Shown piece after piece: positions 23,669 to 34,124 of a stretch of DNA of 64,000 nt (the first letter of the stretch is position 1; each line of letters begins with the position of its first letter). Below the pieces are notes generated by a model. It had not been told where the DNA came from, did no database searches, and worked only from the letters and a program-made list of their open reading frames with translations. Made by a program: the position numbers and the translations under genes. This DNA is from Scalesia atractyloides (Eukaryota > Streptophyta > Magnoliopsida > Asterales > Asteraceae): assembly GCA_947069175.1 (NCBI GenBank), contig CAMTDV010000023.1, positions 89,402,240-89,466,239 on the forward strand, written 5' to 3'.

Positions 23669-25441
23669 TCACACGTCAAGGTAGACACGCAAGACTGCTT
23701 CTTGCATTGCCATGACACTAGCCTTCCTCCTAAGAACTGACAACCACCTGTGGTAGACTTCCTTGTAGATTTGCATCCTCCAAGTCCGAATCAGTGAAAG
23801 CAACAACTTCAAATCAATAGCAGCTGGATACCATAACCCAAGTTTAGGTTTTCCCTTCAAGTAACGAAGAATCCGCTTCCCCGCTTTCATGTATGACTCT
23901 TTTGGATTCGCTTGATATCTTGCACAAAGACATACTGCGAACATGATGTCGGGTCTTGAAGCAGTCAAGTACATCAGAGAACCAATCATTTCCCTGTATT
24001 GAGTTGGATCAACATCCTCCACACTCTCATGATCTGGACCAAGATTGTGATTCTCACAAATAGGTGTATTAAAAGTAGCGCAATCCTCCATTTTGAAACG
24101 AAACAAAATGTCATACACATACTTCGTCTGATGTATAAACATCCCATCCTTCTTCTGTTCAACTTGTAAACCCAAAAAGTAGGATAATTCACCCATCGCA
24201 CTCATCTCATACTTGCTCTTCATTACCTCTTCGAAATCATGACACATGTTCTCATCAGATGACCCAAAGATGATGTCATCTACGTATACCTGTACCAAAA
24301 GAAAGTCTTCCTTCTTCCTTTTAATGAAAAGTGTACTGTCAATCTGTCCTCTTTCGAAACCATGTTTTAACAAATGTGGTAACAGTGTCTCATACCACGC
24401 CCTAGGTGACTGATGCAATCCATACAATGCCTTATCAAGTCGATAGACTCGATCTGGATAGTCTGAATCAGTAAACCCATCTGGTTGTGAGACATACACC
24501 ACTTCTTGGACTTTCCCGTAAAGAAACGCACTCTTCACGTCAACTTGGTAAACTTTGAATCCCTTGAATGAAGCAAAAGCTAGGAACAAACGAATTGCTT
24601 CCAACCTTGCTACTGGTGCAAACACCTCATTGTAATCAATCCCTTGCTGATTGAACCCTTTCACCACCAACCGAGCCTTATTACTTATTACGATCCCTCG
24701 ATCATCTTTCTTGCACTTAAACACCCACTTAGTGCCTATTTCCTTATCTCCTACAGGCAAGTAAACTAGCTCCCAAACTGTCAACTTCTTGAACTGAGCT
24801 AGTTCCTCTTGCATAGCTTCAACCCAACAATTGTCTTTTAGAACCATATGAACATTCTTCGGCTGCTCTTGTGCAATAAAGCAGCTATACAAACATTCAT
24901 GAATCAACCCAGTCTTCTGAATCGAAGTAAACAAACAGGAACCTTCGAGCACACCTCTTCTTGTCTGAACACCTGCAGCAGCATCACCAATGATGTTTTC
25001 AACTGGATGATCTCTGATTACACGTGTGGTAGCAATGGTGTCAACAACCAGATTATCTCCCAGATTAGATCCAACCTCCCCCTGAATATTAGCAAATGGA
25101 TTAGTGAAGTCCTCCCCCGGAATAGGTTCAGCCTCACTATCACTGGAGTCCTCTGGAGCTGCACTAGAAGAAGTTTCTGGAGCATTTGTCATCGATATAC
25201 TCGATCTAGGCATGAAGTCACACTCTCCATCATGACTGATCACATTATGGATCACTTGAGACTCATCTGCATTAGAAAAATCAGGAATATTAAATGATTT
25301 AAAAACACTGTCATAATCATATAATATAGGAGGACCACTCGTTGATTGTTGAGGTGAATAACTAGTGATTTCCATGTTAAACACAACCTCAATTTTACTA
25401 GCTTTTAGATTAAAAACCCTTTTATTCGGTGTTCCAGGCAT
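23669..25441 (-). pseudogene. Copia integrase C-terminus and reverse transcriptase
   Basis: A 590-codon open frame. It opens with the end of integrase (MPGTPNKRVFNLKASKIEV) and a Ser/Asp/Glu-rich linker, then RT: GTKWVFKCKKDDRGIVISNK, ARLVVKGFNQQGIDYNEVFA, YQVDVKSAFLYGKVQEVVYV, ALYGLHQSPRAWYETLLPHL, the catalytic box VQVYVDDIIFGSSDENMCHD, and SYFLGLQVEQKKDGMFIHQT. RNA-dependent DNA polymerase of a SIRE-like element. After LGLWYPAA the frame goes astray, so RNase H is in another frame. It is part of a once-continuous gag-pol polyprotein and has no independent start. Confidence 0.9.
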
Positions 25442-27156
25442 ATAGCCTAGAAAGTAACCCTCATCAGCTACCTCACCGAATTTTTGCTTATCTTTGTTTC
25501 ACACAATGGTGCAGGGTAATCCAAATGGTTCAAAGCCTTTTAAGTTTGGTTTTTCGGTTAAACAATAGTTCATGAGACGTTTTGTTAAATCATTTAACCA
25601 TCAAAACTTTGTTCAGGACATAAGAAGCTGTGTTCACAGCTTCTCCCCAGAAAAGAACTGGAAGCTTTGAATCAGATAGCATAGTCCTTGCGGCTTCAAT
25701 CAACATCCTGTTCTTCCTCTAAGTGACTCCATTCTGTTGAGGTGTATAAGGAGCAGAATATTGATGTTCAATTCCTTTGCGAAGACAATAGAGATCCAGA
25801 ACTTATTCTTGAACTCCGTGCCATTATCACTCCTTATCCTCTTGATCCATGCATCATGGATATTTTCCAATTTTGTAAAAAGATCTATCAGAATCTCCGT
25901 TGTCTCATCTTTTGTACCTAAAAAGAAAACCCATGAATATCGTGAGTAATCATTTTGTGAAAACTAAGCAATAGTACTTTCCACTTATGCTCCTTACATT
26001 CACCGGACCGAAAAGATCCATATGAAGTAATTCATAAGGGGCATCTATGGAATTTACTGTTTTAGACTTGTGAGGTTTCTTATGTTGTTTTCCCTTTTGA
26101 TATGGAAGACATTTATTCTCCATGTGAAACCTCTACACTGGCACCCCTTCCACAAAACCATTTTTAATAATATAGTTCATTTTTCGATAGTAGATGTGCG
26201 CCATGCGTCTATGCACAGCAATGACTCAGCCTTAAATGCTTTTGATAGCAAACACGCCACCACGGTGGAAGAATCCTTAGCACCCATGTCCATGACATAA
26301 GTGTCATTTCTCCTTGGCACTCTCATCACTATCTAATCATCCAGTATCACCAAACTAGGTTTCAACACCAAAGCTTCAGACTTTGTAAAGTGGACCGAGT
26401 GACCCTTGTCGCAGTCTTGAGACACGCTCATCAAATTGTGCTTTAGCTGCTCAACATAGTTCACTTTATCTAGTGTGATCTTCCCGTTGGTCACTTTTCT
26501 TTGACCTGTCATGTGCCCTCCTTTAGCACCTGCAAAATTCGCATAACCACCATCTATATTCTCAAACTCAGTCAGCAACCTCGCATCCCCTGTCATGTGT
26601 CTGGAACAGCCACTATCAACATACCACAAGTTGATTATCCTCCTTAGCAGCTCCTGCACAACACAACAAAATTTAGTTAGATTGGGGGACCCAAGCCTTA
26701 ATGGTCTTGGGTCTTCCAGATTCATCAACTACAGGAACATCCATCCAATATCCATCACTCCTAACAGGAGTCTTGGATCTTAGACCTATTGATGGAAATG
26801 GTTTTTGATTTCCACTAGGTCTTTGGTCCTGAGGTTTCCTAAATATGTTTGGACTTTGCGACCTTTGGAAATTATGATTTTGGTTCCATGAATTTTGATG
26901 ATGATAATTTCTAAAGCCATCGTTATAAAAATTTCGACTACCAACTTTCATGGTATCGAGTTTGATATTGACCTTGACTTCTGAAATTACTTGAATGACC
27001 ATTAAAGTTATTCATTTGTGGTGAACTACTTCTAGGTCTTTCATATCTACCTGATGTAGATTCAAGCTGAAATCTTTGTTTATTTCTTTGAAAACGAGGA
27101 ACTTGGTGAGTTCCTTTTTCAGCCTTATCTACACCCACAACAACACTCTGTTGCCT
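25442..27156 (-). pseudogene. Copia protease, GAG-pre-integrase and integrase region, broken
   Basis: The 5' part (27156-26673) is a Gln/Asn/Arg/Ser-rich linker ending in DGYWMDVPVVDESGRPKTIK. Next comes WYVDSGCSRHMTGDARLLTE (26640 region), the DSG active-site motif of copia aspartic protease. It is followed by the GAG-pre-integrase segment (DKVNYVEQLKHNLMSVSQDC). The integrase core is recognisable at 26000-26095 (GKQHKKPHKSKTVNSIDAPY then ELLHMDLFGPVNV, holding the first acidic residue of the DDE site) but is spread over several frames with stops. The upstream end is interrupted by the solo LTR at 27157-29864. Confidence 0.82.
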
Positions 27157-27343
27157 TGTAACATCCGTCGAAAAACGGGTTTTCAAAACCCGCTTCATTT
27201 ATTAATCGAATAGTCAGTTTTAAATTTTCGTTGCTTATTTATGACTTATTTTGATTTTAAACGATACATAATTAATAAACAATTTAGAATTTATAAACTA
27301 TATTTGTTAAAAAGTAAAAATAAAATAATTAAAAAGAAAAACA

Positions 27344-27426
27344 GGCTGCCGGGATTCGAACCCGGGTCAGCCGGAGGAAAGCTTAGCAACTTAACTCACA
27401 CACATCCAACCACTCCGCCACTTGTG
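27344..27426 (-). other. tRNA-like module A1 (Ser/Leu-like, antisense)
   Basis: On the minus strand: A-box-like TGGCGGAGTGGTT, a long variable region and a perfect T-arm CCGGG-TTCGAAT-CCCGG (5-bp stem, 7-nt loop, B box GGTTCGAATCC). The layout is like class II tRNAs (Ser/Leu). The acceptor strands do not pair, so it is not called as a tRNA gene. It lies upstream of the LTR TATA box and is conserved in LTR-B at 40643-40710. Confidence 0.65.
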
Positions 27427-28282
27427 TTTTTTATAATATATCAAAACAATTAATTCAAATAACAAAACTCGATATCAAAATCAGTCAACGACGCGCCCAT
27501 TTCGCAGTCGCCGGAAATCCCGACGACTTCGCCATTTATTGTCGGTTTCTTATGACTTAGCGTGCGTATTAACACCTACATCGGTTATAACCGATGTCCA
27601 GTCCCGCGACATCAATCATAACCGCCGGAGAAAGATTGACCAACGAATCAAGACAGAAATCGGACCCAATTCATCGATATTCTTTCCTATAAAGACACAC
27701 CCTAGCCTCTGGTAATCTTTTCGCTCAAAATCACACCAATTCTCGAAGCAATTTCACTCGCCGGAACTTTTCTGCCATCACCGGACTTTCGCCGGAAAAC
27801 CGAGACTCACATCAACACGGTAAATACCTCGACTCTTTCTGTTCCAATCCATTGTTAGACCATTACTAACATCAATCCATCACCCAGAATCAATCCCAGA
27901 CGACGTTGCCGGATATTCTGTACTCGCCGGAAAATCGCTGGAATTTCCGAACTCACGCTGTTAATCGGTATGATCAACTAAACCTCCTGTTAATCATTGT
28001 TTAGTAACTCAATTTCACATCTAAGCAATCAAAACTGTTAATTGATCCGAACAGACGGAGTTCACAAAACAGAGCCGACGAATCCTTGCCGGAGTTCTGA
28101 GAAAGACACCTGTTCGGTACATTCTTTCCCCAAACTCTCTCTGTTCATTACCTTTCAATTGCTTATAATATTCGTTAATCGAATTTAAACAAGAAACAGT
28201 TGGTTAACCGTTGTCTGTGTTTTGAACAAAGAAGATGAGTTCGAACTAGTGTATAAGATTAATTAAAATCAGAATAATAAAT

Positions 28283-28359
28283 GGGTTAGACACACAGTCC
28301 AGCGGTGGACTGTGTGCACACAATGAATACACGTCTCGAGTTCGATCCCTGACCCAACC
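28283..28359 (+). other. tRNA-like module A2 (Glu-like D-arm hairpin plus B box)
   Basis: GGGTTAGACA leads into a perfect 10-bp stem CACACAGTCC / GGACTGTGTG (28291-28300, 28307-28316) with loop AGCGGT; the strand around it (CAGTCCAGCGG) resembles the A box of tRNA-Glu. The B-box-like GAGTTCGATCCC follows at about 28339-28350. First of three sense modules about 167 nt apart. Confidence 0.7.
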
Positions 28360-28450
28360 TCACTCTCTTAAATAAAAATGCTCTTTTTAAAACCGAACCG
28401 GTTAACTCACAGTAAGATGTTAAGTATAATAAAAACCAGAATATTAACCA

Positions 28451-28518
28451 GATTTGACACACAGTCCAGCGGTGGACTGTGTGCAAAACTAAACCGCAGG
28501 ACCCGGGTTCGAGACCTG
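28451..28518 (+). other. tRNA-like module A3
   Basis: The same 10-bp stem and AGCGGT loop as A2 (28458-28467 and 28474-28483), followed by CCGGGTTCGAGACC as B box. It starts 168 nt after A2 and is preceded by the same linker wording (taagtataataaaa). Confidence 0.7.
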
Positions 28519-28617
28519 TTGAGAGCTCCGGTTCGATACAATTAAATCCTTTTTAAATAAATGATTTTCGGATTAAATTAAATAGTGTATAAATATGATT
28601 AAAAACGGAAATATTTC

Positions 28618-28694
28618 GGGTTAGACACGTAGCTCAGTTGGTAGAGCTGCGTGCACGCGTACGGGAGGTCACGGGTTCGAGTCTCACCCAGCGC
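28618..28694 (+). other. tRNA-like module A4 (Lys-like)
   Basis: GGGTTAGACA then 10-bp stem CACGTAGCTC / GAGCTGCGTG around loop AGTTGGTA, which is a near-perfect A box (TAGCTCAGTTGG). GGGAGGTCACGGGTTCGAGTCTC gives the B box. It starts 167 nt after A3. Relative to A2/A3 the stem has three compensatory pair changes (G-C for A-T, C-G for T-A, T-A for C-G) and one wobble. The acceptor stem is not evident. Confidence 0.75.
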
Positions 28695-29177
28695 ATGCTT
28701 ATACACGACCGAACCGGTCAACGGTCAACAGTCATGGTCAACGGTCAAAGTCAACATTTTTTTTCTATATTTTTATTTATTTATTTAATTTAAAAATCAA
28801 TTAAAATATTTAAAAATAATGTTTTTAAAGTTAGAAAATAGCCTTAAACTCACAAAGATATATCCAAAAATTCCTATTAAAATTGTTAATAAAATCCACT
28901 TATTTACCGTACCCTTTTCGTTATTAATTAGGTTAGTTATTCCTCGTCGAACAATCCTCTAAACTCGTGCGCATTCAACATCATCAACCGAACGCACCCA
29001 ATGTGAGTGAATCTCTATAAATTCCTGTTTTAATCACGTTTTTGGGGTTTATCATGTGTCTTATTATTTATTACATTTAAACACTTGTGCATCCATCATA
29101 TCCATGATCAAATGTGTATTCAACATGTATCAACTGTTTGTGTGGTTATTGTTTAGATTAAATTTATCATTTTCAGT

Positions 29178-29396
29178 ACATACATTATCATAGGCCGCCG
29201 CTCCCCATTACCTATGAGCGTGAGCCGTTCCCCATTACCTATGAGCGTGAACGAGGCGTTGCCAACATACGATCGGCTCCGTTTGATTGAGCCTTGATCG
29301 CACATACATTTCATCATAGGCCGTCTGCTCCCCATTACCTGTGAGCGTGAGCCGTTCCCCATTACCTATGAGCGTGAACGAGACGTTGCCAACATT
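29178..29396. repeat. Tandem cassette in LTR-A (124-bp unit x 2)
   Basis: Units start at 29178 and 29302 with acatacatt(a/t). Each contains two sub-copies of 'ccccattacctatgagcgtga' and ends ttgccaacat. LTR-B has a different tandem cassette at the corresponding place. A (GTTATT)n-like tract follows at 29440-29510. Confidence 0.8.
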
Positions 29397-29864
29397 TACA
29401 TTATCATTCATGTTAATATTCATGCAAGGTGGGTTGTTATGGTTATTGTATGCTATTGTTTGTTATTGTTATTGTTATTGTATGTTATTGTTATTGTTAT
29501 TGTGTGTTAATTTACGTTTGCTCACATATGATTATTGCACAAATTTTCCATATTAAATACAACAAGAAATAAATAATAAATGTTTTCTAACAAGGTTCAC
29601 TCGCCAACTTTTGTTGATCCAAAAACCATTTTTACACATGATACAGGTGGACAGGATGAAGCAAGGAACACATAGGAAAGTGCCTTAGAAGAAAAATAAT
29701 GAAGCTAGAGAGATGTATAGAACATGTTGAACTTGTATGATATGATTGTATGAACTCCTTTAAATTGTAATAATAAATATGAAACATTATAATAAATGTC
29801 ATGAGCTTTGATAAAAACCCAATCATGCCCCGATCACCTTTTCCGCTGCGGGTCGGAGTGTGAC

Positions 29865-30930
29865 ATGCCTAGTAGCAAATATCTTTGGTGAGTTAACCTT
29901 CTTCTAACCATCACCACCTTTTGCTGGTGATTTTTCTCTCTGCCTCTCGCTTTTGTGCTTCACTCTTTTTGTTAGGATAGCAGCTAGCTACATGTCCCTT
30001 TTCGTGACATTTGAAGCATGATTTTCTAGCCGAAGACTTCTTAATTGAAGCCTCTTGCTTAGATTCATTAGGCGATGAGGATGATGATGATGACGATGCC
30101 TTTGAAGGATCTTGTTTAGTTTGCTTAACTTCTGATTTTTCTTTGTTTTTATTTTTAGCAAACTGCACATTTGACTCTTTAGTAATGACAGGGACCTCTT
30201 CATTCATGTCACTCCCTTGAACAAAATCAACCTTTTTAATAAAAACTTGCTTTTGATTTTAGGTGTGTATTCTTTGTTTTCAAAATGGTGTCTCTGTTAT
30301 TATCCTTCTTGGCATCTCAGAACTATCAACATCTTCTGATGTGGAACTACCGGGTGTAGTTGACACAAAGTCTGTAAGCTCTTCTTCATCTGGCAAGAAA
30401 GAATAGTCGTGGCCAAGAGGTGTTGGAACTTTATTTAAACCTCTGAAGCCACACATGTCTTGTCATTACTCTTCTTCAAGCCATTCATCATGTGTTTCAT
30501 GACAAAAGATGAGTCTCTGAATTGATTTAATTTCTTTTCAAGTTCACAAATTTTAATTGTGCTTCCGACAACTCTTTGCATTCTTCAGAAACCTTTTTTG
30601 TTTTCTCACTCATCGTATCATGAGCTAAGTCAATAACTTGAAGTTTTCCATTAAGCTTACAGGTTATAGTATTGATTTCTTCTTCATAACCTTTAATTTT
30701 CTTCAGGTATATTGACTCATTTCATTTTACGAAAAAGTTTGATTCTTTTAGGTTTGACAGCTCATTAGCCAGACTTTGGTTTTGTGTTGTTAATGTGTCA
30801 ACTTCACTTTGCAGTTCACGACACTTCAAACAAACAGAACTACCAGAGTTAGAACATACCTCCCTATTGATTTGCTTAGATCAACCATGAACGCTTGTGA
30901 GGTGTTGTTATTACTCTTCAGATGAACACT
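29865..30930 (-). pseudogene. SIRE-like element: coiled-coil-like spacer and second zinc knuckle
   Basis: On the far side of the LTR-A insertion the minus strand encodes KEKSEVKQTKQDPSKAS, a serine run, and a CCHC-like knuckle (KSCFKCHEKGHVASCYPNKK) ending at 29911. Upstream, 30210-30930 holds a Lys/Glu/Leu-rich stretch broken by stops that resembles the long spacer downstream of gag in SIRE-lineage polyproteins. It links gag to the protease region and has no start of its own. Confidence 0.65.
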
Positions 30931-32274
30931 TCAATCATAAGAACCCTCTCCAGCAGTAGAAATCAGGGCCTTTGATCCAGTGTTGTTTGATGCATTCCTG
31001 TTGCTTGAACCATGACCAGGAGAATCTTGAAAGGATAAACTAGAACGAGATTCAGACTTAGGTCTTTGACACTCTCTAGCGAAATGTCCGTAGTTGTGAC
31101 AATTGTAACACTTCACTTTTGACTTGTCAAAGCCCACACTCTTTCCAACGAACTTCCTGCCCGGTTTGTTCATGAACCTCTTCACCCTTCTAGAGATCAT
31201 GGCCATCTGCCATTGCAAATCCATATCCTCTAAGTCATCAGGGTCGATCTGATCATAATCTTCATCAAACATAGCAGGATCAGATATTTTTCCCTGAATG
31301 TAGTTCTCGTAGGAAGCAACAAAAGAAGCAAGCAATGCCAGATGGTCTTCAGCACTTTTGACAATCAGAGGCATAGACCTATTACTGTTATTATTATTAC
31401 TTGATTGTTGTCTCTTAGCCCCTGTCAAGCCTCCTGAAGCAGCAACAAAACATACTTCACCCTCAGCATTTGTCACGATCTGCTCATTCTCACATGAGAG
31501 AAACGCAGTTGCACTATCACTTGAAGCATTGTTGGAAGATGAAGGTGTAGGACCTTTATAAATCCCCGGATCTTGAACCTAATCATATCCAGTCTCCTTC
31601 TTCTTCATATTAAGCTCATAAGCTCTCAATTTCCCAACAACCTCTTCCAAGTCTTTCTTTTCATAATCAGCTTCACCTTTTATCATCAAAGTATAGATCC
31701 CACTTTGCAGGTAAAGCATCCAGCAACTTGTCGTTTATCTCCACATCCGTGTATCCCTCTATATCATAATTATATATTTCTGACATCAGATGATAATATC
31801 TCGTGATAATATCTTCGGGGGATTCATTTCTCATTCCTTTGAACACTGCAAACTGTTTCTTTAGCAGATCAACCTTGTTTTTCTTCACATCAGTATTGCT
31901 CTCATACCTCTTCTCTAGGGCATCCCACATGTCTTTCGATGTAGTATAACGCTTGAATGTATGTTTGATACCATCAGGTAACGACATCTTTATTGCAGCT
32001 AAGGCTTTCTTCTCAGACTCATACATCCTCTTTTCAGCTTCAGACATGTTTACATGAGCAGTAACACATTGTCTGCCCTCAAAATCATGCGTTGGGTTAG
32101 CGTACCCATCTTGAATACAGATCCACATCCATGTGTCCTGATATTCAATAAAGGATTGAAACCTATCCTTCCAAGTAAGATAGTTCTATACCTTCAGCAT
32201 CTTTGGAGGTTTGTTTGTGGTGCCAGCCTCTGCTCCATTCTTAACAATTCATTTAGATTAGACATATTCGACAT
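30931..32274 (-). pseudogene. Copia gag (UBN2-type) with CCHC zinc knuckle, broken
   Basis: The likely start is ATG at 32274 (MSNMSNLNELLRMEQRLAPQ), just inside the leader. A frameshift near 32215 and an in-frame stop near 32190 follow. Gag then continues as WMWICIQDGYANPTHDFEGR, MSEAEKRMYESEKKALAAIK and DALEKRYESNTDVKKNKVDL (UBN2/gag core), shifts frame near 31690, and resumes (NAEGEVCFVAASGG) to the zinc knuckle CYNCHNYGHFAREC near 31080. It would be the capsid/nucleocapsid part of the polyprotein; at least three lesions prevent translation. Confidence 0.85.
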
Positions 32275-32309
32275 TTTTACCGAACCGGCTCGTTAAAAAC
32301 GTTAAAACA

Positions 32310-33020
32310 TGTCCGAAATGAGTGGTTACCAAATTATACTGTTAGACTCGTCTCGACGATACGATTCTGATGATGTATATTGTACGAGCCTAACCGTGTA
32401 ACCAGTTTAGTCAAGATTATTTATGGATCAAATTCTATGTCCGAAAACGTTTAACTCCGGTTACGTCAGCTGGTTAACTTTCCACCTTTTTGTATAGAAA
32501 CCCGGAACAGTACCAAATCCGCAATAGTAACTCGGATTTACAATCCAAGATAGAGACCCGGAACAGTAATCCGGATTGCTAATCCGAGATGGTGATTCGG
32601 AATAGTGATCCGAGAAGGAATCTGGAATGCACTGTTCTGATCTGAAATGGAATCCGGAATAGACTATTCTGATCCGAGATGGAATCCAGAATACACTTCT
32701 GATCCGAAATGGAATCCGAGATGGGCTTTTCTGATCCGGATTGCACTTTTTTTATCCGAAATGCAAGTTTTCCAGATCCGAATTGCAATACTGATGATCC
32801 AAAATGCAGATTTCTGATCCGAAATTCAAGTCTTCAATCCAAATTGCTTCACTTTTGATTCGAAATGCCTTTCTTCAATCCGGAATGCCTGCTGTTAATT
32901 CAGAACAGTAACAAAACCCTAATTCAGCCGTCACAAACTTCAAGAACAGCCTCCAAAACGTCCAAAAACCCAATTTTTCTGCTGTTACGATTCTTAACCG
33001 GGCAAAATCAAGAGCCGAAT
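32310..33020 (-). repeat. Leader of the SIRE-like element with degenerate tandem repeats
   Basis: Between the primer-binding site and gag. From about 32515 to 32900 a unit containing 'gatccgaaatgg' or 'gatccgagatgg' (plus-strand reading) recurs more than ten times at intervals of roughly 20-35 bp, imperfectly. The wording resembles the leader repeats of the other copia element at 63700-64000. Confidence 0.75.
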
Positions 33021-33032
33021 GCTCTGATACCA
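33021..33032 (-). other. Primer-binding site of the SIRE-like element
   Basis: Minus strand TGGTATCAGAGC, complementary to initiator Met-tRNA, two bases from the end of the 5' LTR. Confidence 0.9.
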
Positions 33033-33034
33033 AT

Positions 33035-33503
33035 TGTTGGTCCCCTAGTCCTTATCGATCTTGACAGAATCGTCTATCTAATCTAGAGTGCGGAATCCCC
33101 TAGATCAGATTTCATAGAAACAAGAACACGAACACAATTCCGTTCAAACTGTCTTCTATTGATTATCTAACACAAAGTGTTTACAAGCAATTTAAGACTC
33201 TCTCTCTAAAACAGCAACACCGGGCACTAAGCAACTAACTGAGCAACAGAACCAGCAACCTGAACCCTAATCACAACCTCCCTTTATATAGAGAAAGGTT
33301 ATGCAACTGAGCTAGGATTTCCTACATGGACTGCTAATGGGTTTAAAGCCCAATTCTCCTACCATGTTCTATTTAGTGTCTAGTTCAGCCCAATTACTTA
33401 TAAATAACTAATACAAAACTAACCCGCTAACCGTTTATAATTTTACTAATTACAAGATATCTAAAGACCAAATCTAAGCTGTTGTCACAAATATGCACCA
33501 ACA
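33035..33503 (-). repeat. Complete 5' LTR of the SIRE-like element
   Basis: 469 bp with tgttgg...ccaaca ends. It contains a TATA-type motif (tatatag, plus-strand reading near 33290). Confidence 0.9.
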
Positions 33504-34124
33504 TAACCGGTTATAGGTATGTGATCAACTATACCTGTCTAATACCCGACCCATTGCCATCCTTAATTATACCCTTTTGTGCGACATCCTTGTGAACAAA
33601 ATAAGCATTCTCTTATTTCGGCTAAATGTATTATATAAGGAAGATAAAATTACCCAAATCAACCTTTATATATACCAAACTTGTACATTATAGCTTTCAG
33701 TTTAAAAAGCGTTATAGCCAACCTTTTAGTATTATTTTTGTTGCAAGAATCAGCCTTTTGCATAAATTTTGTTTAATTTATTGGTTAAGGATTTTGGTCT
33801 TTTTAAAGCTTTATTTATTTTCTATTAAATAAAGTTGATTTGTGTAATAAATTTAAACTAGTAAATTTCTCACATGCCTTGCCATGGGGTCGAAACATAG
33901 AACTTATACTGTCTAATTTAAATGTATTATTTTTTGCTCCACTCATTTCCAAATAGAATTTAAGTCAAAATATAGACCAACTGAACATGTACATAAAAAT
34001 AAGCACGAAAAGGTTTTATATTTTACCTGACTTATTTCCTAAAAACAATTACGTCAAAACGTAAGAAAGGAGTGCTTTTTTTAAGTTAAAAGATGGTTTC
34101 CCATTGCGGTGATGTCAAAATGTG
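33504..34124. repeat. Flank block F, copy 2
   Basis: Direct repeat of 20748-21370, beginning exactly at the outer edge of the copia 5' LTR and ending at TGCAACACCCC, the presumed start of the next LTR-like sequence. Confidence 0.88.

Larger units (their letters stand above)
27157..29864 (+). mobile_element. LTR-A: 2.7-kb solo LTR carrying four tRNA-like modules
   Basis: Starts TGTAACATCCGTCG and ends GTCGGAGTGTGACA, flanked by a perfect 5-bp duplication TGCCT (27152-27156 and 29865-29869). TG...CA ends, 5-bp duplication and absence of internal coding sequence fit a solo LTR of a large gypsy-type element. It is inserted in the gag-pol of the SIRE-like element and is therefore younger. A TATA box (cctataaagac, about 27686) precedes the presumed transcript start, and the 3' part ends with tttccgctgcgggtc. 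A second copy of the family lies at 40456-42867. A non-LTR interpretation cannot be fully excluded because no complete element is in the window. Confidence 0.85.
21371..33503 (-). mobile_element. SIRE/Maximus-like Ty1-copia element, degenerate, with a nested solo LTR
   Basis: In element orientation (minus): 5' LTR 33503-33035, primer-binding site TGGTATCAGAGC, leader with repeats, gag with zinc knuckle, a second zinc-knuckle region, protease and GAG-pre-integrase region, integrase, RT, RNase H, long 3' non-coding stretch, purine tract and 3' LTR 21808-21371. The domain order (integrase before RT) is copia. The RT and RNase H wording (YVDDIIFGSS, SRPDIMFAVCLCARYQANPK, YLKGKPKLGLWYP) fits the SIRE/Maximus lineage. 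Several stops and frameshifts make it non-functional. A 2708-bp solo LTR sits inside it. The 3' LTR lacks 29 bp at its outer edge and the element has no matching target duplication, because the left flank was replaced by block F. Confidence 0.88.

Noticed and set aside
27344..28694. Genuine nuclear tRNA genes
   Set aside because: A and B boxes are good but no acceptor stem pairs, the D-stem is 10 bp rather than 4, and the modules lie in a repetitive LTR. They are reported as tRNA-like modules only.
32515..32900. CRISPR-like array
   Set aside because: The repeats are degenerate, irregularly spaced and lie in a copia leader in a plant genome.
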